Shown here piece after piece: positions 1 to 8,636 of a stretch of 64,000 nucleotides of DNA. The notes below the pieces were generated by a model. The model made no database searches, was not told the origin of the DNA, and saw only the letters and a program-made list of their open reading frames with translations. Position 1 is the stretch's first letter, and every line of letters begins with the position of its first letter. This stretch comes from Paenibacillus mellifer (GTDB lineage Bacteria > Bacillota > Bacilli > Paenibacillales > Paenibacillaceae). Location: positions 62,001 through 126,000 of the forward strand of contig NZ_JALPRK010000012.1 in NCBI RefSeq assembly GCF_023195895.1. Direction: 5' to 3'. The position numbers were made by a program, and so were the translations under genes.

Positions 1-1418
1 GCCCTAGTTAATTCATAGCCCTCAACCGTTTGGGCATTTGCAGGAATGCCAAAAAGAGAGTTGCTTAAGGTGTTTGCTAATAATAATTCATTTTGGGAAC
101 GGGCTTCATTAAACTCATTATTAAGCATCGCCATTCGATAATTCGCAAGCATATATGGAGCGGGTAATATTTCTATGCCACATAACAAGTACGCCCCGCT
201 TTGCACATCGTTTCTTCTTATACTTTCGAGAAATGATCCCGTTCCGCAACATGGATCAATAATTGTGTTCCCGTCTGAAAAAATACTGTTTCCATCAAAT
301 GTGCGTCTTGCGATAACTTCAGTTAACCTAACTATAAAGTCAGCTAATTCGATGGGAGTATAAAAAGCGCCATAATCGAAACGAGAACGAGCATCAAATT
401 TAGATAAAAAGAGTTCAAACAGTTTATGATAATCGGGACGCCGGCGCTGTTGCTCGGTCATGTGAACGAACGATAAAAAACTTATGCACTCGTCAGTCCA
501 TGTAAGGATAAAACTACTTTCGTTACCAGGACTATTTATATATTGAATAATAGTAAGAAACGGACGAAGGGCTTGTCCTTTAACAATTTCTCGCGACAGA
601 TACTCCCTAATTTTTCTTTCTTTTTCAACCGCTGAATCAGCATCAGTACATTCAACTCGATGTGCAAATAAAATCGTAAACATAATAACTTGCGCTGCAA
701 AATCTGCGAACACACTGTCTTCACGCATATTCCGATCGTTATGGTTATATACCAATTGTTTCAATCCATCCAATAAAATGATTGCACTTCTCTCATCTTC
801 GTCCATTGCTTCGTCTAACGGGATAGCAGAAAAGCGAAGTATTTCATCAGACAAATTACGCGTTCTGAGCGCAACTTGCTCTACCAATGTCCCTTCGTCG
901 TAATATTGAGGTGACGGTTCGGAAAAGAACCTACGCATCATGTGCTCAAAATGCGGATTTGGAGTAAGCCGAGACCAATCGGAACGATTCATTAGTGTCT
1001 TATCAATCAATGAAACGACTTGTGGTCTCATACCGTCAGTAAATAAGTAAACAAAGTCAATGCCATCAGTTATAATAAGCTTGTGTCCCAAGGAAAGATA
1101 ACGATTGAATTGCTCTTCATACGGAGTAATATCAAAAGCATTCTGGCTCAAGCCTTTGGCTTCAATATAACCGTATACGCCCAAAGTATTCCTGTCATGC
1201 ATACGCCAATCGGGTCTACCCATACGAGCCTGGTTCCTTGGTTCGAGTACGACCACGATATTAGGATTTCCATTTAGCTCGGTGGCCAGCTCTCTAAACA
1301 TAGTATCCAAGGGTGGTCTGAAAGAAAGTTCTGCAGTGTGTTGATTACCTGCCTGAGCGTCTCGGTAATCCTGATGAAGGCTTGTCAGATATTTTCTAAT
1401 GATTGCCTGATAGGACAA
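1..1418 (-). CDS. N6-adenine DNA methyltransferase with N-terminal PD-(D/E)XK-like nuclease domain (partial, C-terminus outside window)
   Basis: An open frame runs without a stop from a TTG at 1418-1416 to the window edge (about 470 residues). Motif I of N6-adenine methyltransferases, DPCCGTGSFL, starts near residue 388; the NPPY/F motif IV has not yet been reached. Near residues 70-88 there is GRPDW followed by YIEAKG (D70, E86, K88), which matches a PD-(D/E)XK nuclease core. A nuclease-like N-terminus joined to a gamma-class methylase is the plan of type IIG (Eco57I-like) and type ISP enzymes, so it may both cut and methylate; this is inferred. The start overlaps the 3' end of the upstream C5-methyltransferase by about 23 bases, and a GAGGAAAG lies about 12 bases before the TTG, so the genes look co-transcribed. 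An in-frame stop at 1427-1425 rules out a longer N-terminus. The start codon is the least certain part. Confidence 0.8.
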   Translation of the reverse strand, partial: MSYQAIIRKYLTSLHQDYRDAQAGNQHTAELSFRPPLDTMFRELATELNGNPNIVVVLEPRNQARMGRPDWRMHDRNTLGVYGYIEAKGLSQNAFDITPYEEQFNRYLSLGHKLIITDGIDFVYLFTDGMRPQVVSLIDKTLMNRSDWSRLTPNPHFEHMMRRFFSEPSPQYYDEGTLVEQVALRTRNLSDEILRFSAIPLDEAMDEDERSAIILLDGLKQLVYNHNDRNMREDSVFADFAAQVIMFTILFAHRVECTDADSAVEKERKIREYLSREIVKGQALRPFLTIIQYINSPGNESSFILTWTDECISFLSFVHMTEQQRRRPDYHKLFELFLSKFDARSRFDYGAFYTPIELADFIVRLTEVIARRTFDGNSIFSDGNTIIDPCCGTGSFLESIRRNDVQSGAYLLCGIEILPAPYMLANYRMAMLNNEFNEARSQNELLLANTLSNSLFGIPANAQTVEGYELTR

Positions 1419-2472
1419 AGTCTCTCACTTCTTTCCTCAGGTAATATTCGATTATGCTCTCACCAATAATTTTTGCTAGTTTCGGAGGGACAGCGTTTCC
1501 TATCTGCCGAGCAATTTCAACTTTTGAACCAGAAAACATAAAGTCAATTGGGAAAGTTTGTAACAACGCTCCTTCGCAAAGCGATATGCTCCTCAATTGT
1601 TCAGGGTGGCCAAACATTCCGCGCGTGAAACTATCAAAACGTGCTGTAATAGTAGGAGCCACGTCATCCCACGACATTCTACCATATACATTCCGATGGC
1701 CAATGATTGCACTATCAATCCGATGACAATCTGCTAGTAACTCAGAGGGAAGGTGGTCGCGTCCCTGGCCTTGCTGAAGCGCCATAAGGCGCTTAATATT
1801 TTTGTCAGAGAGTCGATCTCTCCTATGAAGAGGATACTCTGGATGCGAGGTTCCATCCTCCGGAGGCTCTGGTAGGAAACCTATTGTTTCCCGTACTGTA
1901 CGGCGTTCGCCTGTAAGTTCTGGGAAAGTGTATTCCGAGCCTATATCTCTTCTTTCTCCGACCAAAATAATGCGCTTCCTGCGCTGCGGAACACCGTAGT
2001 CTTCTGCATTTACAAGTTGCTTGTGTACAACATAACCAATAGCCTCCATATTACTTATCAATTCGGAAAGGATCGTTTTACCTCGTTTGCCTTGTATGCC
2101 TGATACATTCTCCATTACAAAGAACATCGGTCGAACCTCGTCGATGAGGCTTCCGTATTGAAGAACAAGGTCATTTCTGCTATCAACATCTTCACCGATA
2201 CGTTGTACTGAAAACCCTTGACATGGCGGCCCTCCAGCAAGTAGGAATAGCTCCCCTTGTTTTAAACCAATTTCATTTAGTAATCGTCCACCAAGCATAT
2301 TTCTTATGTCTTCACACAAAGCGGGGTGCGAAAAGTATTTTTTATTGTTGTTGATCGTCTCAATACATTTTGGCTCAATGTCAAAACTAAGCAAAACTTC
2401 AAATCCAGCCTCCTGAAGACCTAACGATAAGCCTCCCGCGCCTGAAAAACTATCAACGCAAGTTAACCGCAT
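1396..2472 (-). CDS. DNA (cytosine-5-)-methyltransferase, first of a tandem pair
   Basis: A C5-cytosine methyltransferase of about 358 residues with all the usual motifs: SAM-binding DSFSGAGG near residues 7-14, the catalytic Cys in GGPPCQGF (about C84), the ENV motif (about residue 121), QRRKR (about 163-167) and C-terminal QIGNAVPP (about 323). The part between QRRKR and DVAPTITARF is the target-recognition region. The ATG at 2472 is chosen over an upstream GTG because AGGAGG sits 7 bases before it. The reading frame overlaps the end of the upstream C5-methyltransferase by 20 bases and the start of the next gene, so three methylases form one operon. Two C5-methylases side by side often serve the two strands of an asymmetric site; whether that applies here cannot be told from sequence alone. 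Confidence 0.95.
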   Translation of the reverse strand: MRLTCVDSFSGAGGLSLGLQEAGFEVLLSFDIEPKCIETINNNKKYFSHPALCEDIRNMLGGRLLNEIGLKQGELFLLAGGPPCQGFSVQRIGEDVDSRNDLVLQYGSLIDEVRPMFFVMENVSGIQGKRGKTILSELISNMEAIGYVVHKQLVNAEDYGVPQRRKRIILVGERRDIGSEYTFPELTGERRTVRETIGFLPEPPEDGTSHPEYPLHRRDRLSDKNIKRLMALQQGQGRDHLPSELLADCHRIDSAIIGHRNVYGRMSWDDVAPTITARFDSFTRGMFGHPEQLRSISLCEGALLQTFPIDFMFSGSKVEIARQIGNAVPPKLAKIIGESIIEYYLRKEVRDFVLSGNH

Positions 2473-3778
2473 TTTTAAGCCTCCTTGTACTTTTAATTCC
2501 TGCGATAACACTCGAGTATGAATTACTCACGGGCAAATCTACAGTTTGGATACTCGCACTTAATTGAGCTTCTGTTGGTTCACAGGAAAGAAGTTCAATT
2601 AATACGCTTGACGCAATACCACATGACAACAGGGGTGGTACGGCTTCTCCAATTTGACGGTAAATGTCATCAAATTTTCCTTCAAACACAAATCCATCTG
2701 GGAAACTCTGTAATCGGGCCGCTTCTCTTGCAGTAAGTCCTCTATCTTGTACAGGATGCGTGAAACGTCCACTCGCAGGATTTCGGGCGTAATGAGTTAT
2801 TGTAATAGAAGGTTTGTCCCAACTAAGTCTTCCGTAAACATCTGAAAATCCTTTCACCTTTGTTAAACACTCGGGGCCAATTCCTTCAGGTAATTTACCA
2901 CCGTCATGAGGGACTTGCCTAATTACTTCGAGAGTACTTGCCTTGTGAGCCACCGCTTTATGCATCCAATCATCAGGTGAAGCCTCGCCTGCGGCAACTG
3001 GACTTAAGGAACCAATAGCATCGCGTACGGTTCTATATGATTCGGGAGAGTAGACACCCTCGGGTAACAGGAATTCCTTTTTCATACCAATAATAATCGA
3101 GCGAAAGCGTTCCTGTGGCACACCGAATTCGGCGGCATTGTAAATGTGTTGCTTTACTGTATAGCCTGCGTCAAAAAAGGCTGTTCTAGCTTTACTAAAA
3201 TATTTCCAGTACTTATTAGATAAGAATTCAGGGACATTCTCCATTATGAAGACTGCGGGATTAACTTCTGCAACAATACGAGAAAATGCTATCACTAGGT
3301 TGTTTCTCTCATCGTCTTCTTCATCCCACCGTGTTTTCCTATGAGAGGAAAATCCTTGACAAGGAGCACAGCCAATCAGTATTGTTGGAAGTTTTGGGTC
3401 AAAATTGATGCTCTCCAGAAAACTCTTAATGCTCTCGCTACTTTGGGATATTTTTAGAATATCTTTATTCAACAATGGAGTCCCATAGTTTTTACTATAT
3501 GTAGTCGCAGATATAGTATTAATATCACATCCTCCAAGGAAGCGAAAAACTGGGAAGATGCGGTTTATTGCGGCAAAGCCGAGAGAGGTTCCTCCTGCAC
3601 CACTAAAAAAGTCAAGTACTTGAATAGGGTTGGTAGATGACTCTCCAATACTCATAGGCTCAAACGTAAATAGTGCATCTTCGGATGCGGTGAATAACTC
3701 TGTCTTATAATCTCTATAGTCATTTGTACCAAAAGGGTTCAAAATCGCATTTTTAAGTAACACTTGTAATGTTTGCAT
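2453..3778 (-). CDS. DNA (cytosine-5-)-methyltransferase, second of a tandem pair
   Basis: About 441 residues. It begins with an extra segment of about 50 residues with no recognised motif, then LDFFSGAGG (SAM site), the catalytic Cys in GCAPCQGFS (about C140), MENV (about 180), PQERFR (about 222) and QIGEAVPP near the C-terminus, where the usual Asn is Glu. The phrase VYGR(L/M)SWD before the last motifs is shared with the neighbouring methylase, so the two are related, but their target-recognition stretches differ, suggesting different or strand-specific targets. The ATG at 3778 has GAGGTG 5 bases upstream; a TTG at 3796 is the alternative start. First methylase of the operon, 56 bases after the small HTH gene. 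Confidence 0.95.
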   Translation of the reverse strand: MQTLQVLLKNAILNPFGTNDYRDYKTELFTASEDALFTFEPMSIGESSTNPIQVLDFFSGAGGTSLGFAAINRIFPVFRFLGGCDINTISATTYSKNYGTPLLNKDILKISQSSESIKSFLESINFDPKLPTILIGCAPCQGFSSHRKTRWDEEDDERNNLVIAFSRIVAEVNPAVFIMENVPEFLSNKYWKYFSKARTAFFDAGYTVKQHIYNAAEFGVPQERFRSIIIGMKKEFLLPEGVYSPESYRTVRDAIGSLSPVAAGEASPDDWMHKAVAHKASTLEVIRQVPHDGGKLPEGIGPECLTKVKGFSDVYGRLSWDKPSITITHYARNPASGRFTHPVQDRGLTAREAARLQSFPDGFVFEGKFDDIYRQIGEAVPPLLSCGIASSVLIELLSCEPTEAQLSASIQTVDLPVSNSYSSVIAGIKSTRRLKNAVNLR

Positions 3779-3834
3779 ACCTGCACCTCTAAGCAAAAAT
3801 TATTTATCATTAGTAGCAAGCAATATTTGGACTA

Positions 3835-4023
3835 TTAATTTTTAGCGCTCTTGCCGCTCTTTACCCATTCGTCTATCTCAGATAGTTTGAACTTCCACAG
3901 TTTGCCGATTTTACAAGCGGGAATGTCCTGCTTCTTTATCCAGTTACGAACAGTATCCTTATTGACTCCAAGATACTCTGCCACTTCTTCGAGACTGGAC
4001 CATCTTTCGTTTTTAATTTCCAT
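3835..4023 (-). CDS. Excisionase/MerR-like helix-turn-helix protein
   Basis: A 62-residue protein made almost entirely of one winged HTH of the excisionase (HTH_17) type: SLEEVAEYLGVNKDTVRNWI, then a basic wing around IGKLWKFKLSEIDEWV. GGAG lies 7 bases before the ATG. Such small HTH proteins are common as first genes of restriction-modification and other defence operons, where they may control expression; here it precedes three methylase genes on the same strand with only a 56-base gap. It could instead be a directionality factor of a mobile element, but no integrase lies beside it. Family assignment is firm; the regulatory role is inferred. Confidence 0.85.
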   Translation of the reverse strand: MEIKNERWSSLEEVAEYLGVNKDTVRNWIKKQDIPACKIGKLWKFKLSEIDEWVKSGKSAKN

Positions 4024-4046
4024 ACTATTACTCCTTCCGACAAAGT

Positions 4047-4067
4047 ATCGGGTCTCGATCTATTATA
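4047..4067 (-). promoter_or_regulatory. Candidate promoter -10 and operator of the methylase operon
   Basis: Reading the minus strand, a perfect TATAAT lies at 4067-4062, 38 bases before the HTH start codon. Just downstream, 4047-4059 reads ATCGGGTCTCGAT, an imperfect dyad (ATCG arms). Placed between -10 and start codon, it could be an operator for the HTH protein itself. No good -35 is visible. Confidence 0.4.
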
Positions 4068-4988
4068 CATGATATAGTACGGGATATTTAGTTTTAACTT
4101 AAAAAAGTGGATTTTAGACGAATTTGGTATGAACTAATAAGAATTTATATAAGCAGTGTTCCAAAGTAGTTATGTCATATAAATAATCATGTCCCCAGAA
4201 AACCGCAGATGAGGCATTTCATCCTAAATTGATTAGCCTGGGTAAACCGCCTTGGATTTGCATTGATTTTGGGGTCAAATCAATTTTCCTAGACTTAAAG
4301 ATCTCAAAAAAACTGATACCCACTACTTCCTGCTTCAAGTCTACCAAACAAGTGTTCGTTAGGAAAGGGGGGCACAAATTAGTTTGGTTTAGTACATAGG
4401 TTGAGTCAATGTTAACTGTATCGTTACGAATTAAGAGAGAAGATTAAGCAGTGGTGGGCAGGAACAGCCCAAAAGCCACTTCATACGTCAAAGTAAGAGA
4501 TTTCGCTTTCTTTAGGGGCCAGTATTAGGCTCATGAAAAACTATGATTACCCAGTAATTCCGAAACTAGATATGAAAAAAATAAAATCGTTATGATATAT
4601 AGAAATATAAGAAACATAGTTTTATTAAGAGCAGTCCTGTTGGTTACCTAATATAGGATATGATAGCTAACTGCAAGAGAATTGATTTTATGTTGCTTTC
4701 GATTAGAGATATCTTACGGGAATGCAGTTGCCTTCCATAGACAGTACCTGGTGCGAACAAGACATATATGCTGTAATAAATTATTTTGGGAATTACTGAA
4801 AAATTATTCTGCAAACAAAAATAAAAATGATATCATCCGCTTCAAAATCGGTGCATTCTGATATTTTCACAACATAGATTTTATGTATGAGCAAATGTTT
4901 CTCTGGTTTGATTTGGGAGAACTGACTTGATTGAAACATTTTACATAGATTGCTAGTAGAATCTAAAGACTACTGTTTTCAATGCCGC

Positions 4989-5003
4989 GTTGTTTCAAAC
5001 AAC
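4989..5003. promoter_or_regulatory. Perfect dyad upstream of the PD-(D/E)XK-like gene
   Basis: GTTGTTT-C-AAACAAC is a perfect 7-base inverted repeat with a one-base spacer, about 100 bases before the start of the next gene. It has the size of an operator. No factor can be named. Confidence 0.3.
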
Positions 5004-5101
5004 AATACAAAGAAAAGATCCCAAACATTTCATATCACTTGAGTTTCCGATTATTGGCGATGCCACTGAAATTTACTTATTAGTAAGAGGTGATGTAAGT
5101 A

Positions 5102-6169
5102 GTGAAGACAACTTTTCGCATATATAAAGGCCACTCCTCGAAGAAATATTCCTCATTTTTTGATCTTATTGATGGTGACAATGAGACCAAACAAACCAAG
5201 GGATTGGCATATACCTTTTCTAAGTATCCGAATCTAGTTTTTATGTTTATTAAGTCCGTCCTCTCCCCTGCAGCACTGAGTGGACTTCCCTTAAATGAGG
5301 TCGATTATGTGCAGGTTGATGCCGAAATGCTTTCGGAGGGCCATATAATTATCCGTAGGGACATCACCCTCTCCTTCTACCGGGGGAATGTGAAGTGTTT
5401 TGTCATTATCATGGAAGCTAAGAGTTCGAAGAAGGGTCTTGTAAAGGACAATGATCTCACGCTGCAGCTATCCTCGTATCTTAATCCAGAATACTTTCCT
5501 GGCGAACAAGGAATCCCCATCATAGGTATTACAATTACCAAGTACCGGGTTATACACCCAATTGAGACTGGATTCATCAGTATCTCATGGAATGAGATTA
5601 TTAAATTACTGAATGATTTTATGCGGTCAAGGAAAAATCAAAACATTGATCTGGACATTGCTCGTGAGTATGCAGATTTTCTGACGGGAGTGAAAAACGG
5701 GATGAACTTCTATGAGGTAGAGGTTTTATCTGTAGCGGCTGGTGAAACCCTTCCATTAACGATGAAACACTTTATTCATGCTTGCCCTCATCATCGCAGA
5801 GGATTTACCTATAAAACCCCGATCTATATTACATTTCGATCAGCCGGTGGCGGTGAGATGGAGTTTTTATATAAGATTAAAGAAATTGTGGTATTAGACC
5901 CGCTTTCACCGAATCTTGATGTGGTTCTGGACGGTATCGAAGCAGAATTTGCTGAGCGAATAAAAAGGTACATTGTAGATCGATCAGCAAGCAAATTTGG
6001 CTTTGAACATAAGGATGAGGAGTATCGTTTTTACAACCTGGACAAGCACGAGGTCATTCATCTCAAGCATCTTCCTAAACCGGAGGTCAATAATGCCGGC
6101 CCACGGTACTACACAATCGCGGAGTTTTTTAAGGGTAATAAAATCATTAAGGTAGCAAGTCAGGATTAG
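5102..6169 (+). CDS. Unrecognised protein with a PD-(D/E)XK nuclease-like core
   Basis: A 355-residue protein that I cannot place in a named family. The N-terminal phrase DNETKQTKGLAYTFSKYP (about residues 26-43) resembles the start of several restriction-like nucleases. Residues 86-107 read RD-(17 residues)-EAK (D87, E105, K107), a good PD-(D/E)XK metal site on predicted strands (ITLSFY, CFVIIME). The C-terminal half shows no motif I know. There is no signal peptide or membrane segment. The GTG start has AGAGGTG about 10 bases upstream. It stands alone, facing away from the methylase operon and before a DUF2357 nuclease, which suits a defence or restriction role; that role is inferred from motif and context only. 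Confidence 0.6.
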   Translation: MKTTFRIYKGHSSKKYSSFFDLIDGDNETKQTKGLAYTFSKYPNLVFMFIKSVLSPAALSGLPLNEVDYVQVDAEMLSEGHIIIRRDITLSFYRGNVKCFVIIMEAKSSKKGLVKDNDLTLQLSSYLNPEYFPGEQGIPIIGITITKYRVIHPIETGFISISWNEIIKLLNDFMRSRKNQNIDLDIAREYADFLTGVKNGMNFYEVEVLSVAAGETLPLTMKHFIHACPHHRRGFTYKTPIYITFRSAGGGEMEFLYKIKEIVVLDPLSPNLDVVLDGIEAEFAERIKRYIVDRSASKFGFEHKDEEYRFYNLDKHEVIHLKHLPKPEVNNAGPRYYTIAEFFKGNKIIKVASQD

Positions 6170-6405
6170 GACAAGACAAGTACGTGGGTTACTTTATCAG
6201 CTCAATGACTTCCTTCGCGCCTCCATAGTTATATCCTTTACAAAGAAAGCTGCATTCACGCCCTCATAATTTTAAGAAGACCCACTCTGAGAAGTTCTAC
6301 AATACAGTAGGCACGAAGCACAAAGAAACCTTCATAAGTACGAGAAGATGCTAAATGAATTAACATGTGATGATGAGGCACTATCGTGTATTGAACTCAT
6401 AGACA

Positions 6406-6434
6406 CAAAAAATCACCTGAAAGGGTGATTTTTT
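6406..6434 (+). terminator. Rho-independent terminator, immediately before the DUF2357 gene
   Basis: Stem AATCACC (6411-6417) / GGTGATT (6424-6430), six-base loop, followed by Ts and preceded by As, so it could work both ways. The remaining bases 6170-6410 hold no supported gene; a stop-to-stop frame of 45 codons ends at 6428 inside the hairpin. Confidence 0.7.
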
Positions 6435-8409
6435 GTTAAAACGTCCTATATACCTCTCGGAACTGGAGCTCCGCCTGCATGGTGAGGTCATCTTTAAGCT
6501 GCAACTCGAAGTCTTCCCATTCAAAATGGATTACAAGCGCGATTACGAAGTGATTCTGCGAGAGGTGAATGAGCAGATCTATAATCTGTCTTTTGACTTC
6601 TTGCGCAAGACGTTTCATCTGACCGGGTTAAGGGAGACCCGGCATCAGAGTGTGACGGAGTTTTTTACGATATTACAGCAGGTTTTTGGGCAACTGACCC
6701 AAGGGATCGATCGGATCAAAAATACCCCCCACTATAAAATGCGCCGTGAATCTCATCTGGTGGAGGCGTCGAGGGCGAAGCGGGTGGGGAAGGAGAATAT
6801 CGCCTTTTTGCGCAAAAGGCCGGAGCTGTTTGTTCCGGGGCAGGAGCTGCCTACGCATGTGCTTGAAACCCGGCGGTATATGGACTTCGATACGGCGGAG
6901 AATCGGTTCATCCGCTGGGTGTTGCTGCGCATTACCTCGAAGCTGAAGGAGCTACGGTCCTACGTTGCGAAAAAAGGAACCGCGGATCCCGTCTTACTGA
7001 AGAAAATTGACGTGATGCGTTCGCAGTTGCAGCGGCTGTTGCAGCAGGATTTTTTACAAGTCGGGGATATGAAGCAGGTTTCGATCACGCTGGTCCTGCA
7101 GATGGCTCCGGGGTATCGGGAGGTCTATGGGATTTATCTCTTGCTGATGAAGGGGCTCTCGATTCAAGGGGATCTGTTCCGGTTATCGATGAAGGATCTG
7201 GCGCAGTTGTATGAGTACTGGTGTTTCCTGAAAATCCACGATTTGATGCGGCGGAAATATGAGCTGGTGAGCCAGGATTTGATTAAGGTGAATCGGACGG
7301 GGCTATTTGTGACGCTGGATCGCGGGCGGAAGGCGAAGATGGTCTATCGAAATCCGCGAAATGGAGAGGTGTTTACCCTCTACTACAATTCCTTGCCTCA
7401 GGGAGACAGCCACTCTACGTTGGCGCAGAGACCGGATAATGTGCTGACTTTGAAAAAGAATGACGCGGCGATTGAGTATAAGTATATTTTTGATGCGAAA
7501 TACCGCTTGAATCCGGCCTATGAGGGGACACCTTACTGGAAGAAATATAAGCAGCCGGGGCCTGAGGAGGACGACATCAACACAATGCACCGGTACCGGG
7601 ATGCGATTGTGTACCAGGATCAACGGAACGGCGAGTATGAGCGGAGTATGTTTGGGGCGTATGTGCTTTTTCCGTATCCGGATGAGGCGAAGTTTAGGGA
7701 GCACCCTTTTTACAAAAGCATTCAGCTCGTCAACATCGGGGCGATCCCGTTTCTGCCGAACACGACGAATTTGATGGACCAGCTGCTGGAGGAGATCATC
7801 CAAGACAGCCCGGAGAAAGCCTACGAACGTTCCACTCGCCCTCGCGGGACGAAGGAATATTACTACAACAAGTTTGCGGGCAAGAATGTCCTGGTAGGTT
7901 CGCTCAGGGAGCCTTCCCAACTGGAGATGGCTTTGAAGCATCAGTTTTACCATATGCCGCTGAAAAATATCGCTGACCACAAGCTGCTGACTCAAATCGA
8001 ATACATCGCGATGTGCCAGTCCCGCAAGAAGTTTCATGGCCCCGGCAACACAGGCATTCACTGGTTCGGCCGCATCCTGGATTGGAAAGTGGTCCGGAGA
8101 CGGGAAATCACGGAACGGCCGGCTCGACCCGGGACGGAAGAGGAGCTCTATGTGAAGTTTACGATCGAACGTTGGGAGCGGCGGGGCCGGCCGATTGCTC
8201 TAGGAGGGCAGGGGATTTACACCTGTCTCTACACGAGCAAGTACATGTTTGATCGGGCCAGTGAAATTGCGGAATTGAAGCTGGAGAATGAAGAGGATTT
8301 ACGGGAATGGCGCGAAGCTCGCAGATTGGGCAAGGTGAAAGTGCAACTGGATCATACGGATGTGGATTTGGCGGAGAAAGTGGTGGGGATTCGGGTAAAT
8401 CCTCTATAA
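6433..8409 (+). pseudogene. DUF2357-type restriction endonuclease-like protein, probably 5'-truncated
   Basis: 658 codons that open directly inside a DUF2357-like region (LEVFPFKMDYKRDY, an internal phrase of this family) and continue into a PD-(D/E)XK nuclease domain with RPDN (D335) and FDAK (D354, K356). Family members normally carry further N-terminal sequence and work with a separate McrB-like AAA+ ATPase, as in type IV and LlaJI-like systems. Here the first possible codon is a TTG that overlaps the T-run of a terminator, there is no ribosome binding site, and no ATPase gene is nearby. I therefore read it as the remains of a two-gene system after a deletion. Base composition is clearly richer in GC than that of the genes to its left, so it may have a separate origin. 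The frame itself is intact to its stop, so a shortened product is still possible. Confidence 0.7.
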
Positions 8410-8474
8410 TGCTATGATCACAACAGAGGGGCGACTCCCGTGTGGCTTAGAATCGGTTGACGTCATAACTGTCA

Positions 8475-8540
8475 CTACACCCGTAGAAACCTATGTGGTG
8501 TTGCCTTCGGACAGGGTTTCGACGCCCTTCGCCTCTATAC
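8475..8540 (+). other. Degenerate tmRNA (ssrA) 3'-end copy, likely attachment-site remnant
   Basis: The stretch begins CTACACCCGTAG, continues AACCTATGTGG, then CTTCGGACAGGGTTTCGACG and CCCTTCGCCTC. This is the order of elements at the 3' end of Bacillota tmRNA (the CTACGC-CGTAG hairpin, CCTATGTGG, GGAC, T-arm with TTCGAC, then GCCTCCA). The T-stem has one mismatch and the CCA end is replaced by TATA. No tmRNA 5' half or tag reading frame lies upstream, so it is a fragment, not a gene. The 3' end of ssrA is a well-known integrase target, and such copies mark island ends. Confidence 0.65.
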
Positions 8541-8553
8541 CGCTTATTAGAAG

Positions 8554-8578
8554 AGACACCGGGTCAGGTGTCTTTATT
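8554..8578 (+). terminator. Hairpin terminator after the ssrA-like fragment
   Basis: Stem AGACACC (8554-8560) / GGTGTCT (8567-8573), loop GGGTCA, then TTATTCTTT. It lies where the terminator of a real tmRNA gene would be, supporting the idea that the whole ssrA end was copied or displaced. Confidence 0.6.
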
Positions 8579-8636
8579 CTTTGATATTTTTGGTATATAT
8601 AGTACTCTATTGATATCAGTTTAGTGGAGGGGTTGT

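Larger units (their letters stand above)
4024..5101. other. AT-rich intergenic stretch without a recognisable gene
   Basis: About 1.08 kb, clearly AT-rich, with frequent stops in all frames. Apart from the methylase-operon promoter at its left end and a dyad near 4989-5003, I see no convincing coding frame, RNA gene or repeat array. It may be decayed DNA of the acquired region. Confidence 0.6.

Noticed and set aside
6291-6428. Short frame ending inside the terminator before the DUF2357 gene
   Set aside because: Only 45 codons between stops, no start signal except an internal ATG, and no family resemblance.
7303-8061. Minus-strand open frame (252 codons) opposite the DUF2357 gene
   Set aside because: The sense frame encodes the nuclease motifs; this frame has none.
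8410-8580. Complete tmRNA gene
   Set aside because: Only the 3' end is present; the 5' half and tag reading frame are missing, and the T-arm is mutated.
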